Source: Colwellia sp.
GTDB lineage: Bacteria > Pseudomonadota > Gammaproteobacteria > Enterobacterales > Alteromonadaceae
Assembly: GCA_022969215.1 (NCBI GenBank)
Contig: JALJPA010000026.1
Span: 1 to 33,535, forward strand
Direction of reading: 5' to 3'
DNA length: 33,535 nucleotides
Of the stretch, positions 13,649 to 20,709 are shown piece by piece. The stretch's first letter is position 1. The number at the start of each line of letters is the position of its first letter. A model generated the notes under the pieces. It had not been told where the DNA came from, searched no databases, and saw only the letters and a list, made by a program, of their open reading frames with translations. A program made the position numbers and the translations under genes.

Positions 13649-15093
13649 TAGTTGCGGCCCTCTGCCGTAGCTTGATTTAGCCAGTTGGCTATTGCTTGCC
13701 CTATCTCGTCACCATCAGGAACAGTAATATTTAACGTTTGTGAACCGCTTGCCTCTGAATCAGTCAAACTAAGAGATGATGTTTGCTCTTGAAAGTCTTG
13801 TTGTGCTGGCTCTGATGATACGCCACCTCCACTAGCTCCAGAAACACTGCCACCACCAGGTGATGATGATAATGCATTTGACAGTTGAGCTGCTCCAGTA
13901 GCTATTAATACAGCAACATTCGCATAGTCATAAGGATTTATAGATAAGCTTTTCATCACTGATGCTGCTGTATCTGCAACTATAATCCCCGCTTGTAGTG
14001 CTTTATTTTCCTCAAAAAACGCGCCCTGTATAATACTTGCCGCTTTGGTGTATTTGCTGAACTGATCGAGCCTGTCTTTATAGCTTCTTTTTTCGTCTTG
14101 AGTTCCCTTCTTTACTATTTTAGTTCCCTTCTTTACTATTATTTCCAAGGTCGTTGTAGAATCGCTTGCAAATTTCTCTATAGCTTCTGAAGATAATCTA
14201 GTCCTTTCCTCTAGTACCGAGCCGAATGTATCAGTGCCATTAACGAAATCATCCAGTGCAGCGCTTCCTAGCTCGACGATATTACCCCAACCAGTGGCGA
14301 TAATATCAAACAGTTCAGAAGATCTAATCCCTAAAGTTGTTATTACCTCAACAGCTAAGATTAACTCTTCAGAGTAGTCGGCTATCATTTGACGACCACC
14401 AGCACTAAAAGAATGGCCTAACTGATTAAAAGCTATGCCAACTTCTTTTATTTTATCAATATCACCCTGAGATAATACCGAACCAACTTCCTCAAAGTTT
14501 GTTTTTAGCTTCTTTAATTCTGCTGCATTGCCTGACAGTAGCGGGATTAAGTCAGTGGCATCACTCGCAAGCCCTTCCAAGGCGAACGACATTTGATTAC
14601 TTGAAACTCCGGCGGCCTCCATCTGCTTAACCATCTCTTGAAGTACATCAGTACCTGCCATGGTTGAAAATGTTTTTGCTAGCTCGCGACCTTCAGCGTT
14701 AGTAATTTTCATTACATCGATAAAATCAACGAAACCACCGCCACCAGTAGCTAAGAATTCCCCTATTTTCTCGTTGGTATCTTTTCCGATATCACCTAGT
14801 TTTTCAAGTGATATTCCGACAGTTTGAGAAGCGAAGGCCCAAGCTTGCATACCTTCAACTGTTTCACCTGTGCGCCTTGCTGCTACCTCTAATTCTCTCG
14901 CGAATGTAACGGTAGAATTAACCAATATACCAACGGCAGCGGCAGCGGCAAGCGCTCCAGTCACCATAGTTGCAGCCATGCGTTTGAAGTCTTTGTCAAC
15001 TTTAGTTACAGAGCTATCTAGCCTGTTTAGCTTTTTGTCTGTTGCTTTTAATTTAGCATCTACCCGGTCTGTTTTGGCGTCAATTATGACCAT
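13648..15093 (-). CDS. Tail tape measure protein
   Basis: A 481-residue protein that sets tail length and is ejected with DNA. It shows the expected long helical pattern (KLKATDKKLNRLDSSVTKV), an Ala/Val-rich hydrophobic segment at about 43-60 (MVTGALAAAAAVGILV), the ARRTGETVEGMQAWAFAS block typical of tape measures, and a C-terminal hydrophobic region followed by a Gly/Ser-rich linker. It is short for this class, so the tail should be short for a siphovirus. A 21-bp perfect duplication at 14101-14142 gives a repeated IVKKGT peptide. It follows the tail chaperone genes, as usual. Confidence 0.85.
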   Translation of the reverse strand: MVIIDAKTDRVDAKLKATDKKLNRLDSSVTKVDKDFKRMAATMVTGALAAAAAVGILVNSTVTFARELEVAARRTGETVEGMQAWAFASQTVGISLEKLGDIGKDTNEKIGEFLATGGGGFVDFIDVMKITNAEGRELAKTFSTMAGTDVLQEMVKQMEAAGVSSNQMSFALEGLASDATDLIPLLSGNAAELKKLKTNFEEVGSVLSQGDIDKIKEVGIAFNQLGHSFSAGGRQMIADYSEELILAVEVITTLGIRSSELFDIIATGWGNIVELGSAALDDFVNGTDTFGSVLEERTRLSSEAIEKFASDSTTTLEIIVKKGTKIVKKGTQDEKRSYKDRLDQFSKYTKAASIIQGAFFEENKALQAGIIVADTAASVMKSLSINPYDYANVAVLIATGAAQLSNALSSSPGGGSVSGASGGGVSSEPAQQDFQEQTSSLSLTDSEASGSQTLNITVPDGDEIGQAIANWLNQATAEGRN

Positions 15094-15114
15094 TAGCGTT
15101 TCTGTTGTGATACA

Positions 15115-15354
15115 TTACCCCTTTAAATTAAGCCACTCTTTAGAGGCTCCGTTTGCAGCACGTTCGTAGTTTAACATTACCGATAAGTCCATCGATTTAT
15201 CCTCTTGACCTAGTAGCTTTTTTACTTCTACAAAATCTAATTTCCAAGCCTCAGAAGGTGATATATTTAATTGGTTAACACATACCTTCCACCAGCCCCA
15301 GTAATCAAATTCATGACCTGTTATCTGCTTGGTTATCCCTCCGAGGTATCCGGC
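15115..15354 (-). CDS. Frameshift extension of the tail assembly chaperone (gpT-like)
   Basis: An open frame of 79 codons in the -1 frame relative to the upstream chaperone gene. It has no good start of its own and is entered through the slippery sequence at 15354-15360. It reads AGYLGGITKQITGHEFDYWGW and ends NGASKEWLNLKG. The fused product would have 209 residues, with the chaperone as its first 130. This is the lambda G/G-T arrangement; the extended form would load the tape measure protein encoded directly downstream. Confidence 0.75.
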   Translation of the reverse strand, partial: AGYLGGITKQITGHEFDYWGWWKVCVNQLNISPSEAWKLDFVEVKKLLGQEDKSMDLSVMLNYERAANGASKEWLNLKG

Positions 15355-15743
15355 TTTTTTATATTTAGATTTTCCGAAAAGTATTCATGAACCTGTAATG
15401 CAGTTGTTACCATAACCATAGACCACGGCTCAGACATATCGTCATCACGATCACTAGCCATCCACCCAACACGATAAGTTCCGTCTTGAATCTCTTCCAT
15501 AGGTATAGATTTATTCTCTTCTTTTATCATGCAGTGCAAAGCCTTACATGCAACATCGCGAGAATACAATTCACTAAACGCTATAAGTCTGTCGGCAACA
15601 CTAAGCCCTTTACTGTTGGCCGCCTCACTAATGTACTTTAAAAATACAGTTTGAAGATCTAAGCCTGTCTGTTCAAAAAAAACCTTACAAGCATTTAATG
15701 TCATCTTGTAAGGGTATTTTTTATAAGCTAGGTGTATTTCCAT
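15333..15743 (-). CDS. Tail assembly chaperone (gpG-like)
   Basis: A 136-residue helical protein beginning MEIHLAYKKYPYKMTLNACKVFFEQTG. It lies between the tail tube and tape measure genes, the standard position for the tail chaperone, which coats the tape measure while the tube polymerises. Near the end it contains the codons for NIKKPD over an A AAA AAG slip site, so most ribosomes make this short form and a minority make the extended form. The start overlaps the tube gene stop (TAATG). Confidence 0.8.
   Translation of the reverse strand: MEIHLAYKKYPYKMTLNACKVFFEQTGLDLQTVFLKYISEAANSKGLSVADRLIAFSELYSRDVACKALHCMIKEENKSIPMEEIQDGTYRVGWMASDRDDDMSEPWSMVMVTTALQVHEYFSENLNIKKPDTSEG
15354..15360 (-). 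promoter_or_regulatory. Programmed -1 ribosomal frameshift site A AAA AAG
   Basis: The heptamer is exactly in phase with the chaperone codons ATA AAA AAG near the gene end, the strongest class of bacterial -1 slip site. After slippage the next codon is GCC and the reading frame remains open for 79 codons up to the tape measure gene. The zero frame stops after six more codons. Confidence 0.8.
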
Positions 15744-16159
15744 TATGTTACAGCCGGAACGTGAGTAATTGGGCCAGATGATAAAAATGTAATACTTGTT
15801 GAAACTTTATCACCTTGAGGCAATGCGTCACTTAAACCGTTTGGCACCATTGCTGCTGTGAATGATTCATCAGTCGTAGCATTTGATACATAGGTAATTG
15901 TGTAATCGTCTTGTGTACCAACTAAAGAGTCAGCGCGTACTTTTCTGAATTGCGTATCATCGTTATAAACAATAGTTCCTGAAAACTGTAATTGCTTACC
16001 CGCCAATTCTGCATCCATCAAGGTTACATTGTCAGCATATGACTTATTAGAAATATCAATAGGCGAGCCGTTAAAGGTAAGTGTACCCTCCATTTGACCA
16101 ACTATTGCACCCGTACCGTTTACTAGCACAATGTTAGTGCCGTTAATTTCACCGCTCAT
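15743..16159 (-). CDS. Major tail tube protein
   Basis: A 138-residue beta-rich protein beginning MSGEINGTNIVLVNGTGAIVGQMEGTLTFNG, with DISNKSYADN and QFSGTIVYNDDTQF. These match the TP901-1/phi13-type tail tube family, which stacks as hexameric rings. The length is at the small end of the family. Gene order supports it: tail terminator upstream, chaperones downstream. Confidence 0.85.
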   Translation of the reverse strand: MSGEINGTNIVLVNGTGAIVGQMEGTLTFNGSPIDISNKSYADNVTLMDAELAGKQLQFSGTIVYNDDTQFRKVRADSLVGTQDDYTITYVSNATTDESFTAAMVPNGLSDALPQGDKVSTSITFLSSGPITHVPAVT

Positions 16160-16165
16160 AATTTT

Positions 16166-16591
16166 CTACCTTGTTGAGAATGTTAAATAATTAATGCTTA
16201 TATCACGTTTAAACCATGACTCGTTTTCTGTACCGTTGTTTACTGTTGACTCTAAAATATCAACCTTATGATTATTATACACTGTACTGCTGTTATATTG
16301 AAATGCGGATAAAATAGAGTCGATTATCTGTAATTGCACGTTATCATAATCATTGTTGTTTAATGATGTAAATACACTCACCTGAAATACTCCGCGCTGT
16401 TCGTCACTTGACGCAGGAGTCTTGCCCATCATCCCAGTGGTTGCCGGTATAAAATACAAAGCTAGCCATAGTGGTTTATTTGACGGGTCAAAATCTTTGT
16501 TTTCAAAAGCTATATCATCACTGGTTATATTAGGTATTGAAGCCGCTAACAATTGAGTGATCAAAGCTTGTTTGGTTTTAAAGTAACTCAT
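16166..16591 (-). CDS. Tail terminator protein (gpU-like, DUF4128 type)
   Basis: A 141-residue protein beginning MSYFKTKQALITQLLAAS with a central RGVFQVSVFTSLNNNDY block and the C-terminal RDISINYLTF strand. That order, an N-terminal helix followed by a conserved G-FQV-V strand, is typical of tail terminators that cap the tube and contact the head. It overlaps the upstream gene by four bases (ATGA) and precedes the tube gene. Confidence 0.75.
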   Translation of the reverse strand: MSYFKTKQALITQLLAASIPNITSDDIAFENKDFDPSNKPLWLALYFIPATTGMMGKTPASSDEQRGVFQVSVFTSLNNNDYDNVQLQIIDSILSAFQYNSSTVYNNHKVDILESTVNNGTENESWFKRDISINYLTFSTR

Positions 16592-17049
16592 AGTGACCTT
16601 ATTTTATTTCGCATTGCTATTAATGTTGCCCTTACCCATCCGTTAGGTGCCTGCTTACTAAAGCCTCTAATAGATAGTATCTCGTAACTCTTTGAAGCCT
16701 TAATATATGAGCCTCGTTTAACTGGTGTGGGAAAGCCGCCATATTCTAATATATTAATTGCTGGCGCGTTGTTAGTGAAGTATATCTTCTTACCCAATAT
16801 AACCGCTGGCATTTTGCTAAGTTGACGAATTGAACTTGCACCAGTTTTGCTTTTACTTGTCGTCGTCGCGTTAGATGGTACACCTACTGATAACCGCCAA
16901 GAGTTTCTATGTACCCCTTCATCGGCCGGAGTCCCTGCGATAATATTACCTAGGCCAGAAAGATAAACGCCTTTTACATTAGTGTTGATGCGATCTTTTA
17001 TACCAACCTCTAATTCAAAGGTTACTTTCTCACGACCAAGTAGTGGCAT
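16588..17049 (-). CDS. Tail completion or head-tail joining protein, HK97 gp10-like
   Basis: A 153-residue basic protein. The motif GKKIYFTNNAPAINILEYGGFPTPVKRGSY is the signature of the HK97 gp10 family (TNNAPYAxxLEYG). ADEGVHRNSWRLSVG is the usual D-G-LRNSW segment. Such proteins close the connector side of the tail. It is coupled to its neighbours by TAATG and ATGA junctions. Confidence 0.8.
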   Translation of the reverse strand: MPLLGREKVTFELEVGIKDRINTNVKGVYLSGLGNIIAGTPADEGVHRNSWRLSVGVPSNATTTSKSKTGASSIRQLSKMPAVILGKKIYFTNNAPAINILEYGGFPTPVKRGSYIKASKSYEILSIRGFSKQAPNGWVRATLIAMRNKIRSL

Positions 17050-17420
17050 TATTTTAACCTCACCTGTGGCATGTAAGCCAATACATCAGAAGTAGGGGCA
17101 ATGATAGCGATACTTACAACATAGTAAGTTGATGTGCCTTGTGTAATCTCATCACCCTGTTTAACTATCGTCACGTTGTCGCATATTAACTTTCTATCGC
17201 CAGCTAATATGTTTATATCAAAATGCTTAGCTTCGTAACTAATAAAGATAGCGTTGGTTAATTCGATATTCGTGCTCGTTGATGTACCAGGAACTAACGG
17301 AGTTCCTGCAACAATAGTCTTGCTAACAAGAAATACTTTGTCGGCAGTAGGCGAGCCCGTCTTTTTCTGCGCTCGCTTTAGCCCTGCTTGGATTCGCTTC
17401 TGTATCTGTGCGCTACTCAT
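17049..17420 (-). CDS. Head-tail connector region protein
   Basis: A 123-residue protein beginning MSSAQIQKRIQAGLKRAQKKTGSP. It is basic at the start and beta-rich later (DRKLICDNVTIVKQGDEITQGTSTYYVVSI). Location between adaptor and gp10-like genes suggests a stopper or joining protein. I chose the second ATG at 17420, which overlaps the upstream stop as ATGA, over an in-frame ATG two codons earlier. Confidence 0.6.
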   Translation of the reverse strand: MSSAQIQKRIQAGLKRAQKKTGSPTADKVFLVSKTIVAGTPLVPGTSTSTNIELTNAIFISYEAKHFDINILAGDRKLICDNVTIVKQGDEITQGTSTYYVVSIAIIAPTSDVLAYMPQVRLK

Positions 17421-17776
17421 GACCACTCCACGAAATTAGCAAAGCCAATATTGTTAATAGAAAATGATTTAGCGCTAACTATTTCAATTCTATAGGCTTC
17501 CTTATTGAATATCTTAACCTTTCTTAATATTTTATTATATCCGCATACGGTTTGTTCGTCATTACCGTCAACCAACACAGAGCATGACTTATTATCAATA
17601 AACTCTGGCTCTATATCAGACCAACTAACCCAGCCTTTATCTTTAGCCTCCATCCACTCTATGAATCTCGACCTTAAAGGTTCTTTGATGCACTCTTGAT
17701 TATCACCAAGTAATTCAAAGAGAGTTGTGATTTGATCTAGTTCAGTGATTTTAATTTCAGTAGTTAATTTAGCCAT
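17417..17776 (-). CDS. 119-aa structural-region hypothetical protein
   Basis: Begins MAKLTTEIKITELDQITTLFELLG and contains KDKGWVSWSDIEPEFIDNKSCSVLV. Mixed alpha/beta, acidic, with three cysteines. It is coupled to the adaptor gene by a TAATG junction and to the following connector gene by ATGA. I do not recognise the family. The position suggests a minor connector component or chaperone. Confidence 0.6.
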   Translation of the reverse strand: MAKLTTEIKITELDQITTLFELLGDNQECIKEPLRSRFIEWMEAKDKGWVSWSDIEPEFIDNKSCSVLVDGNDEQTVCGYNKILRKVKIFNKEAYRIEIVSAKSFSINNIGFANFVEWS

Positions 17777-18606
17777 TAGCCTAAGAACCCCATGCTTTCT
17801 TTATATAAACCGCCACCATTCAAACCTGCATTAGTATAAGGCTTTAACACCTTAGAAACTGCCGGCATTTGGGCAAGTGTTGGAGTGTTTGAGCCATCTT
17901 GATAAGCTTCTTTATAAGCTCCGACAACCTCAAAGCTTGCTAAGTCTGCCGTATCTTTTACAGCGTTGGTATCAACACCATCATTGATAGAGAACGACGC
18001 TAACATTTGAGCGTTTTTAAAGTCTTGTGGGATTGAATCGTTAGCAACTAATACGCCGTACGCGTAAATATTTGTGCGAGGCATACAACCCGTTTGCGTT
18101 TGTGGAGTAACTCTATAGCCTTGTAATCGCTGCTCATAAGTGAAGTTGATGAAGTCATAAGCGTTCGCAAGATTAGCCTCTCTATCTGGCTGTGTTGCTG
18201 GTACTGAGTAACCTTTAAGTTTAGCAAAGGCTTTATACTCTGCATCAGTTACCCATGAGTTAGCAAAGGCAACTACGCTGCCATCCTCAATAATTAACTG
18301 AGTGCCGATAGCCACAACAATCTGCTCGCTATTCGCCAGCTCTCTTGATGTAATATCAGTGCCTAATACACTAGCGCCATCAAAGTATGTAACAGTAGCA
18401 AACACCTTGCCGACTTCTAAAGTAGCAGATAGGTCTAGTGATAACTCTGTTGCGCTGTCAACGAATACGATAGTCGGGTTTAAAAGCAAGGTATATAACT
18501 CAGCCCCAAACTGCACCTTAATATCTGTAGCTGATGTTAAATCTATTCCACCAAAGACAAACACAACGCGATTATCTTTATTTGCAATTACTAAATTCTG
18601 AGCCAT
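17776..18606 (-). CDS. Head-tail adaptor with DnaT-like domain and extra N-terminal beta domain
   Basis: A 276-residue protein. Residues about 115-276 contain the pattern SWVTDAEYKAFAKLKG, PDREANLANAYDFINFTYEQRLQGYRV and SIPQDFKNAQMLASFSIN, the arrangement of the phage family often labelled DnaT-like ssDNA-binding but found in the connector position. Residues 1-110 form a separate beta-rich domain (NKDNRVVFVFGGIDLTSATDI). The start at 18606 is preceded by ACAGGACA. It is the first gene after a terminator and a promoter, so tail and connector genes can be transcribed separately from the capsid. Confidence 0.7.
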   Translation of the reverse strand: MAQNLVIANKDNRVVFVFGGIDLTSATDIKVQFGAELYTLLLNPTIVFVDSATELSLDLSATLEVGKVFATVTYFDGASVLGTDITSRELANSEQIVVAIGTQLIIEDGSVVAFANSWVTDAEYKAFAKLKGYSVPATQPDREANLANAYDFINFTYEQRLQGYRVTPQTQTGCMPRTNIYAYGVLVANDSIPQDFKNAQMLASFSINDGVDTNAVKDTADLASFEVVGAYKEAYQDGSNTPTLAQMPAVSKVLKPYTNAGLNGGGLYKESMGFLG

Positions 18607-18635
18607 TTGATTATGTCCTGTTGTTTGATAACTAG

Positions 18636-18644
18636 AGTATAACA
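18636..18644 (-). promoter_or_regulatory. Candidate promoter for connector and tail genes
   Basis: On the minus strand TGTTATACT (18644-18636) is an extended -10 box. It lies exactly 16 bases after the T run of the preceding terminator, so the T run occupies the -35 position. It is matched by a similar unit near 19521. Confidence 0.55.
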
Positions 18645-18657
18645 TTTATTGGAGGCG

Positions 18658-18694
18658 AAAAAAAACCCACTAGAACGGAGAGTAACTAGCGGGT
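18658..18694 (-). terminator. Intrinsic terminator upstream of connector and tail genes
   Basis: Minus-strand arms ACCCGCTAG (18694-18686) and CTAGTGGGT (18673-18665) pair over nine positions with one G-T wobble. A twelve-base loop separates them and eight T residues follow. It ends the short unit encoding the 36- and 182-aa proteins. Confidence 0.85.
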
Positions 18695-18728
18695 AAAGTT
18701 CGGGGCTATATTTTATTATTATTGGTTA

Positions 18729-19277
18729 TTATCCTCGTCTAATTATTTTACAGAACCATCCGTTAACTTTTATATCGGCGTTGTTAGCTGATGTGAATAT
18801 AAACTGACCTTTGTTATTAAGGGTATTAGTATCACCCATATAAAGGCCGATAAATGCACCTACCTTTTTGACACCTGAAGTTTTATAGAATAATTGTATA
18901 AATGGTATTCTGTAGCTAAACCCACCTTGGCCAAGCTCAAGCTCTACTGTTATCTCCTGGTTGGCTGATGATGTAGTCACCACAATATCTAATCTAATAT
19001 CAACCATATCCCCCAGCTTTAAATCAGACCAGTCGAACTCATCGTTTATTGCGTCCCATACATCGGTAACACCTACGGGTGGATATAACTTATTGGTAAA
19101 AGCTCCGGCCTCGTCATTTGTTAAAGGTGTTGTTGCTCCGCCTGTGTGAGATATTGGCGTCGTGGCTGTTGCTAAATCATTGTAATCAAGTAGCCCTCCT
19201 GCAAAGTTATCTGTAGGAACTCCTCCTGTACCGGTTGCCGTTAATATAGCTTCAAGTAAATCATTACGTATACTCAT
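18729..19277 (-). CDS. 182-aa protein of the capsid region, unknown role
   Basis: Begins MSIRNDLLEAILTATGTGG, then a beta-rich body (DMVDIRLDIVVTTSSANQEITVELELG, GAFIGLYMGDTNTLNNKGQFIFTS) ending NGWFCKIIRRG. The body could be a trimeric or jelly-roll domain of a head decoration or fibre protein. AGGAGAAATGGT before the ATG is a strong ribosome site. With the 36-aa gene upstream it forms a two-gene unit between two terminators, so it can be expressed at its own level, as expected for an abundant surface protein. Function is inferred. Confidence 0.65.
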   Translation of the reverse strand: MSIRNDLLEAILTATGTGGVPTDNFAGGLLDYNDLATATTPISHTGGATTPLTNDEAGAFTNKLYPPVGVTDVWDAINDEFDWSDLKLGDMVDIRLDIVVTTSSANQEITVELELGQGGFSYRIPFIQLFYKTSGVKKVGAFIGLYMGDTNTLNNKGQFIFTSANNADIKVNGWFCKIIRRG

Positions 19278-19305
19278 ACCATTTCTCCTGAGTAGTTAAG
19301 GCGCA

Positions 19306-19416
19306 TTAAAGCGCAAGTAGCCAATCGGCTAAAAGTTGATTTCTGTTGTTTGGGTTGGTTACTGTGCCGCCGACAGCTAAAACTATATCGGCTAGTATTT
19401 CATTCATTGGGCGCAT
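19306..19416 (-). CDS. 36-aa small protein of the capsid region
   Basis: Starts MRPMNEILADIVLAVGG and ends NQLLADWLLAL. The N-terminal helix plus GG turn resembles the first residues of the following 182-aa protein (NDLLEAILTATGTGG), suggesting a shared docking helix. AGAGGGA at six-base spacing precedes the ATG and lies in a possible hairpin, described separately. It resembles tiny unnamed proteins near capsid genes in other phages. The good ribosome site and helical content support it. Confidence 0.6.
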   Translation of the reverse strand: MRPMNEILADIVLAVGGTVTNPNNRNQLLADWLLAL

Positions 19417-19421
19417 AGCTA

Positions 19422-19507
19422 TCCCTCTAATATTTTGAGGGAGACTATAAAAACGAGGGAGTTTTCGAGGGAGGTAGTAGGTTGGCTAGCTAGCCTGTGA
19501 GTCCCTC
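19422..19507. repeat. GAGGGAG repeats flanked by TCCCTC, with a 12-bp palindrome
   Basis: The 158 bases between the 36-aa gene and the upstream 58-aa gene hold no gene. They contain GAGGGAG at 19437, 19455 and 19467, TCCCTC at 19422 and 19502, and a perfect palindrome GGCTAGCTAGCC at 19484-19495. On the minus strand the ribosome site of the 36-aa gene is the GAGGGA formed at 19427-19422, and it can pair with any of the three upstream CTCCCTC copies, the nearest leaving a nine-base loop. Confidence 0.55.
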
Positions 19508-19520
19508 AACTCACGAATTC

Positions 19521-19526
19521 ATTATA
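19521..19526 (-). promoter_or_regulatory. Candidate promoter for the 36- and 182-aa genes
   Basis: A perfect TATAAT on the minus strand, 16 bases after the T run of the preceding terminator. The flanking bases, GCCTCACATAAAGT, resemble those of the promoter at 18636 (GCCTCCAATAAATGT), so the two appear to be copies of one terminator-promoter unit. Confidence 0.6.
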
Positions 19527-19542
19527 ACTTTATGTGAGGCAT

Positions 19543-19573
19543 AAAAAAAGCCCTGCGTTAACAAGGCTTTTTA
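19543..19573 (-). terminator. Intrinsic terminator after the capsid genes
   Basis: On the minus strand AAAGCCTTG and CAGGGCTTT pair with one wobble around the loop TTAACG, followed by seven T residues. An A tract before the stem gives partial function in the other direction too. It ends the portal-to-capsid unit immediately after the 58-aa gene. Confidence 0.85.
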
Positions 19574-19574
19574 T

Positions 19575-19751
19575 TTACTCTTCGACTTTCTTTTTTTTAG
19601 CCTTTGGTTTTGTAGCACCAAGACTAGACGCTTTGTCGATGTAATACTTATCACCACTGATAATTTTCGCATTGGTGAAAGAATAATGCTTGAAGGTCTG
19701 AGGGGTTATATCAGTAATAACACCCTCAATATTGACCTTTAAACAAAACAT
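19575..19751 (-). CDS. 58-aa basic protein after the capsid gene
   Basis: The start overlaps the capsid stop (TAATG), so translation is coupled. It begins MFCLKVNIEGVITDITPQTFKHY, then a beta-like NAKIISGDKYYIDKAS, and ends in a lysine-rich tail (KPKAKKKKVEE). Small proteins of this kind commonly follow the major capsid gene; roles proposed for relatives include head completion, but this is not shown here. Its stop is two bases from the terminator stem. Confidence 0.65.
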   Translation of the reverse strand: MFCLKVNIEGVITDITPQTFKHYSFTNAKIISGDKYYIDKASSLGATKPKAKKKKVEE

Positions 19752-20698
19752 TACAGAGTAACTACTCGTACACCTGCGCCATCTTTCAAGCCGCCAACAC
19801 GAACCCAGTTAGTAACAAGAGCTAAATCAGCGTCATCGGGCTGTACAATAGCAGCGTTAAAAGTATAACCTTTAATACCTAAGCCGAATGAGCCTGTAGC
19901 TGTTAATAACTCTTTAGGGTTGATTGGTGCGATATCAGTAACAGTGTAATTACGGTAATCACCTTGCTCTTGAACAGATACGCCACCAGAAACAATACCA
20001 CATTGGTAATAGTTTTCAGTTCCACCATTGTCAAAATGTAACGCGTCAGAATCAGTCATAATTAAAGGGCGGCCATGACCATCTTCAACCACTCGAATTG
20101 TACCGAATGTAAATAACTGATTACTGTTAGCTAATGCTTGACCGTAAATATCGTTTACTGATTTAGAGTGCATTACCCATGCTGAGATATCAGCTTGACG
20201 ATCTCCAAACTTGCCAGCACCTAAGTTAAGACTATCAAGTGATGCCACCGTTGCTGTACCGTCATAAGTAACGTCAGCAGAATCTACTGATGCAACATAA
20301 GAGGTTAATGCAGAGTTGAGCATGTAAGCCATTGCGCCTTTGGCAACTTCTTCACCAAACAATGTACCAGCTACAGAAGGGTCTCGTTGAGTCCAATCAA
20401 ATGAAGCGTTGGTGTAGGAAATATTAGGTAAGCCCCAACCGACTTTAATGTCGATCTTTAATAGCTCAGCCAATGCGTGTTCTGTGTTAGCGCCAGTTGT
20501 TGACGGGTCACGGTTACCAACTAATGAAGCAATAGACTCAAACGCTGCTAACTCGTTCTTGTCGCCTTGAAACATTACTGATGTAAGCATGATTGCGTTA
20601 CGTGTAGCAGCATTAAATAAATCTACTTCTTGCTGCAATGTGTTTTTAAATGCGTTATACGCGCTACCGTTGAATAATTGAAAATCGCCTAAAGCCAT
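19751..20698 (-). CDS. Major capsid protein, HK97-fold family
   Basis: A 315-residue protein beginning MALGDFQLFNGSAYNAFKNTLQQEVDLFNAATRNAIM. It has the N-terminal helix, an E-loop-like segment around DPSVAGTLFGEEVAKG, a spine-helix-like region, and a C-terminal beta part (IVSGGVSVQEQGDYRNYTVTDIAP). The WVMHSKSVNDIY segment is a common capsid motif. It should build the icosahedral shell around the separate scaffold encoded just upstream. There is no protease gene and no obvious cleavage domain, consistent with a separate scaffold. Confidence 0.85.
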   Translation of the reverse strand: MALGDFQLFNGSAYNAFKNTLQQEVDLFNAATRNAIMLTSVMFQGDKNELAAFESIASLVGNRDPSTTGANTEHALAELLKIDIKVGWGLPNISYTNASFDWTQRDPSVAGTLFGEEVAKGAMAYMLNSALTSYVASVDSADVTYDGTATVASLDSLNLGAGKFGDRQADISAWVMHSKSVNDIYGQALANSNQLFTFGTIRVVEDGHGRPLIMTDSDALHFDNGGTENYYQCGIVSGGVSVQEQGDYRNYTVTDIAPINPKELLTATGSFGLGIKGYTFNAAIVQPDDADLALVTNWVRVGGLKDGAGVRVVTL

Positions 20699-20709
20699 GA
20701 TGTTAATTC

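Noticed and set aside
14101-14142. 21-bp perfect duplication as a regulatory repeat
   Set aside because: It is in frame within the tape measure gene and gives a duplicated IVKKGT peptide in a charged linker. A simple coding duplication explains it.
19590-19610. A-rich run at the lysine codons of the 58-aa gene as a second frameshift site
   Set aside because: It contains A AAA AAG-like sequence but lies just before the stop and a terminator, and no open frame continues in the -1 frame. It is explained by a lysine-rich tail.
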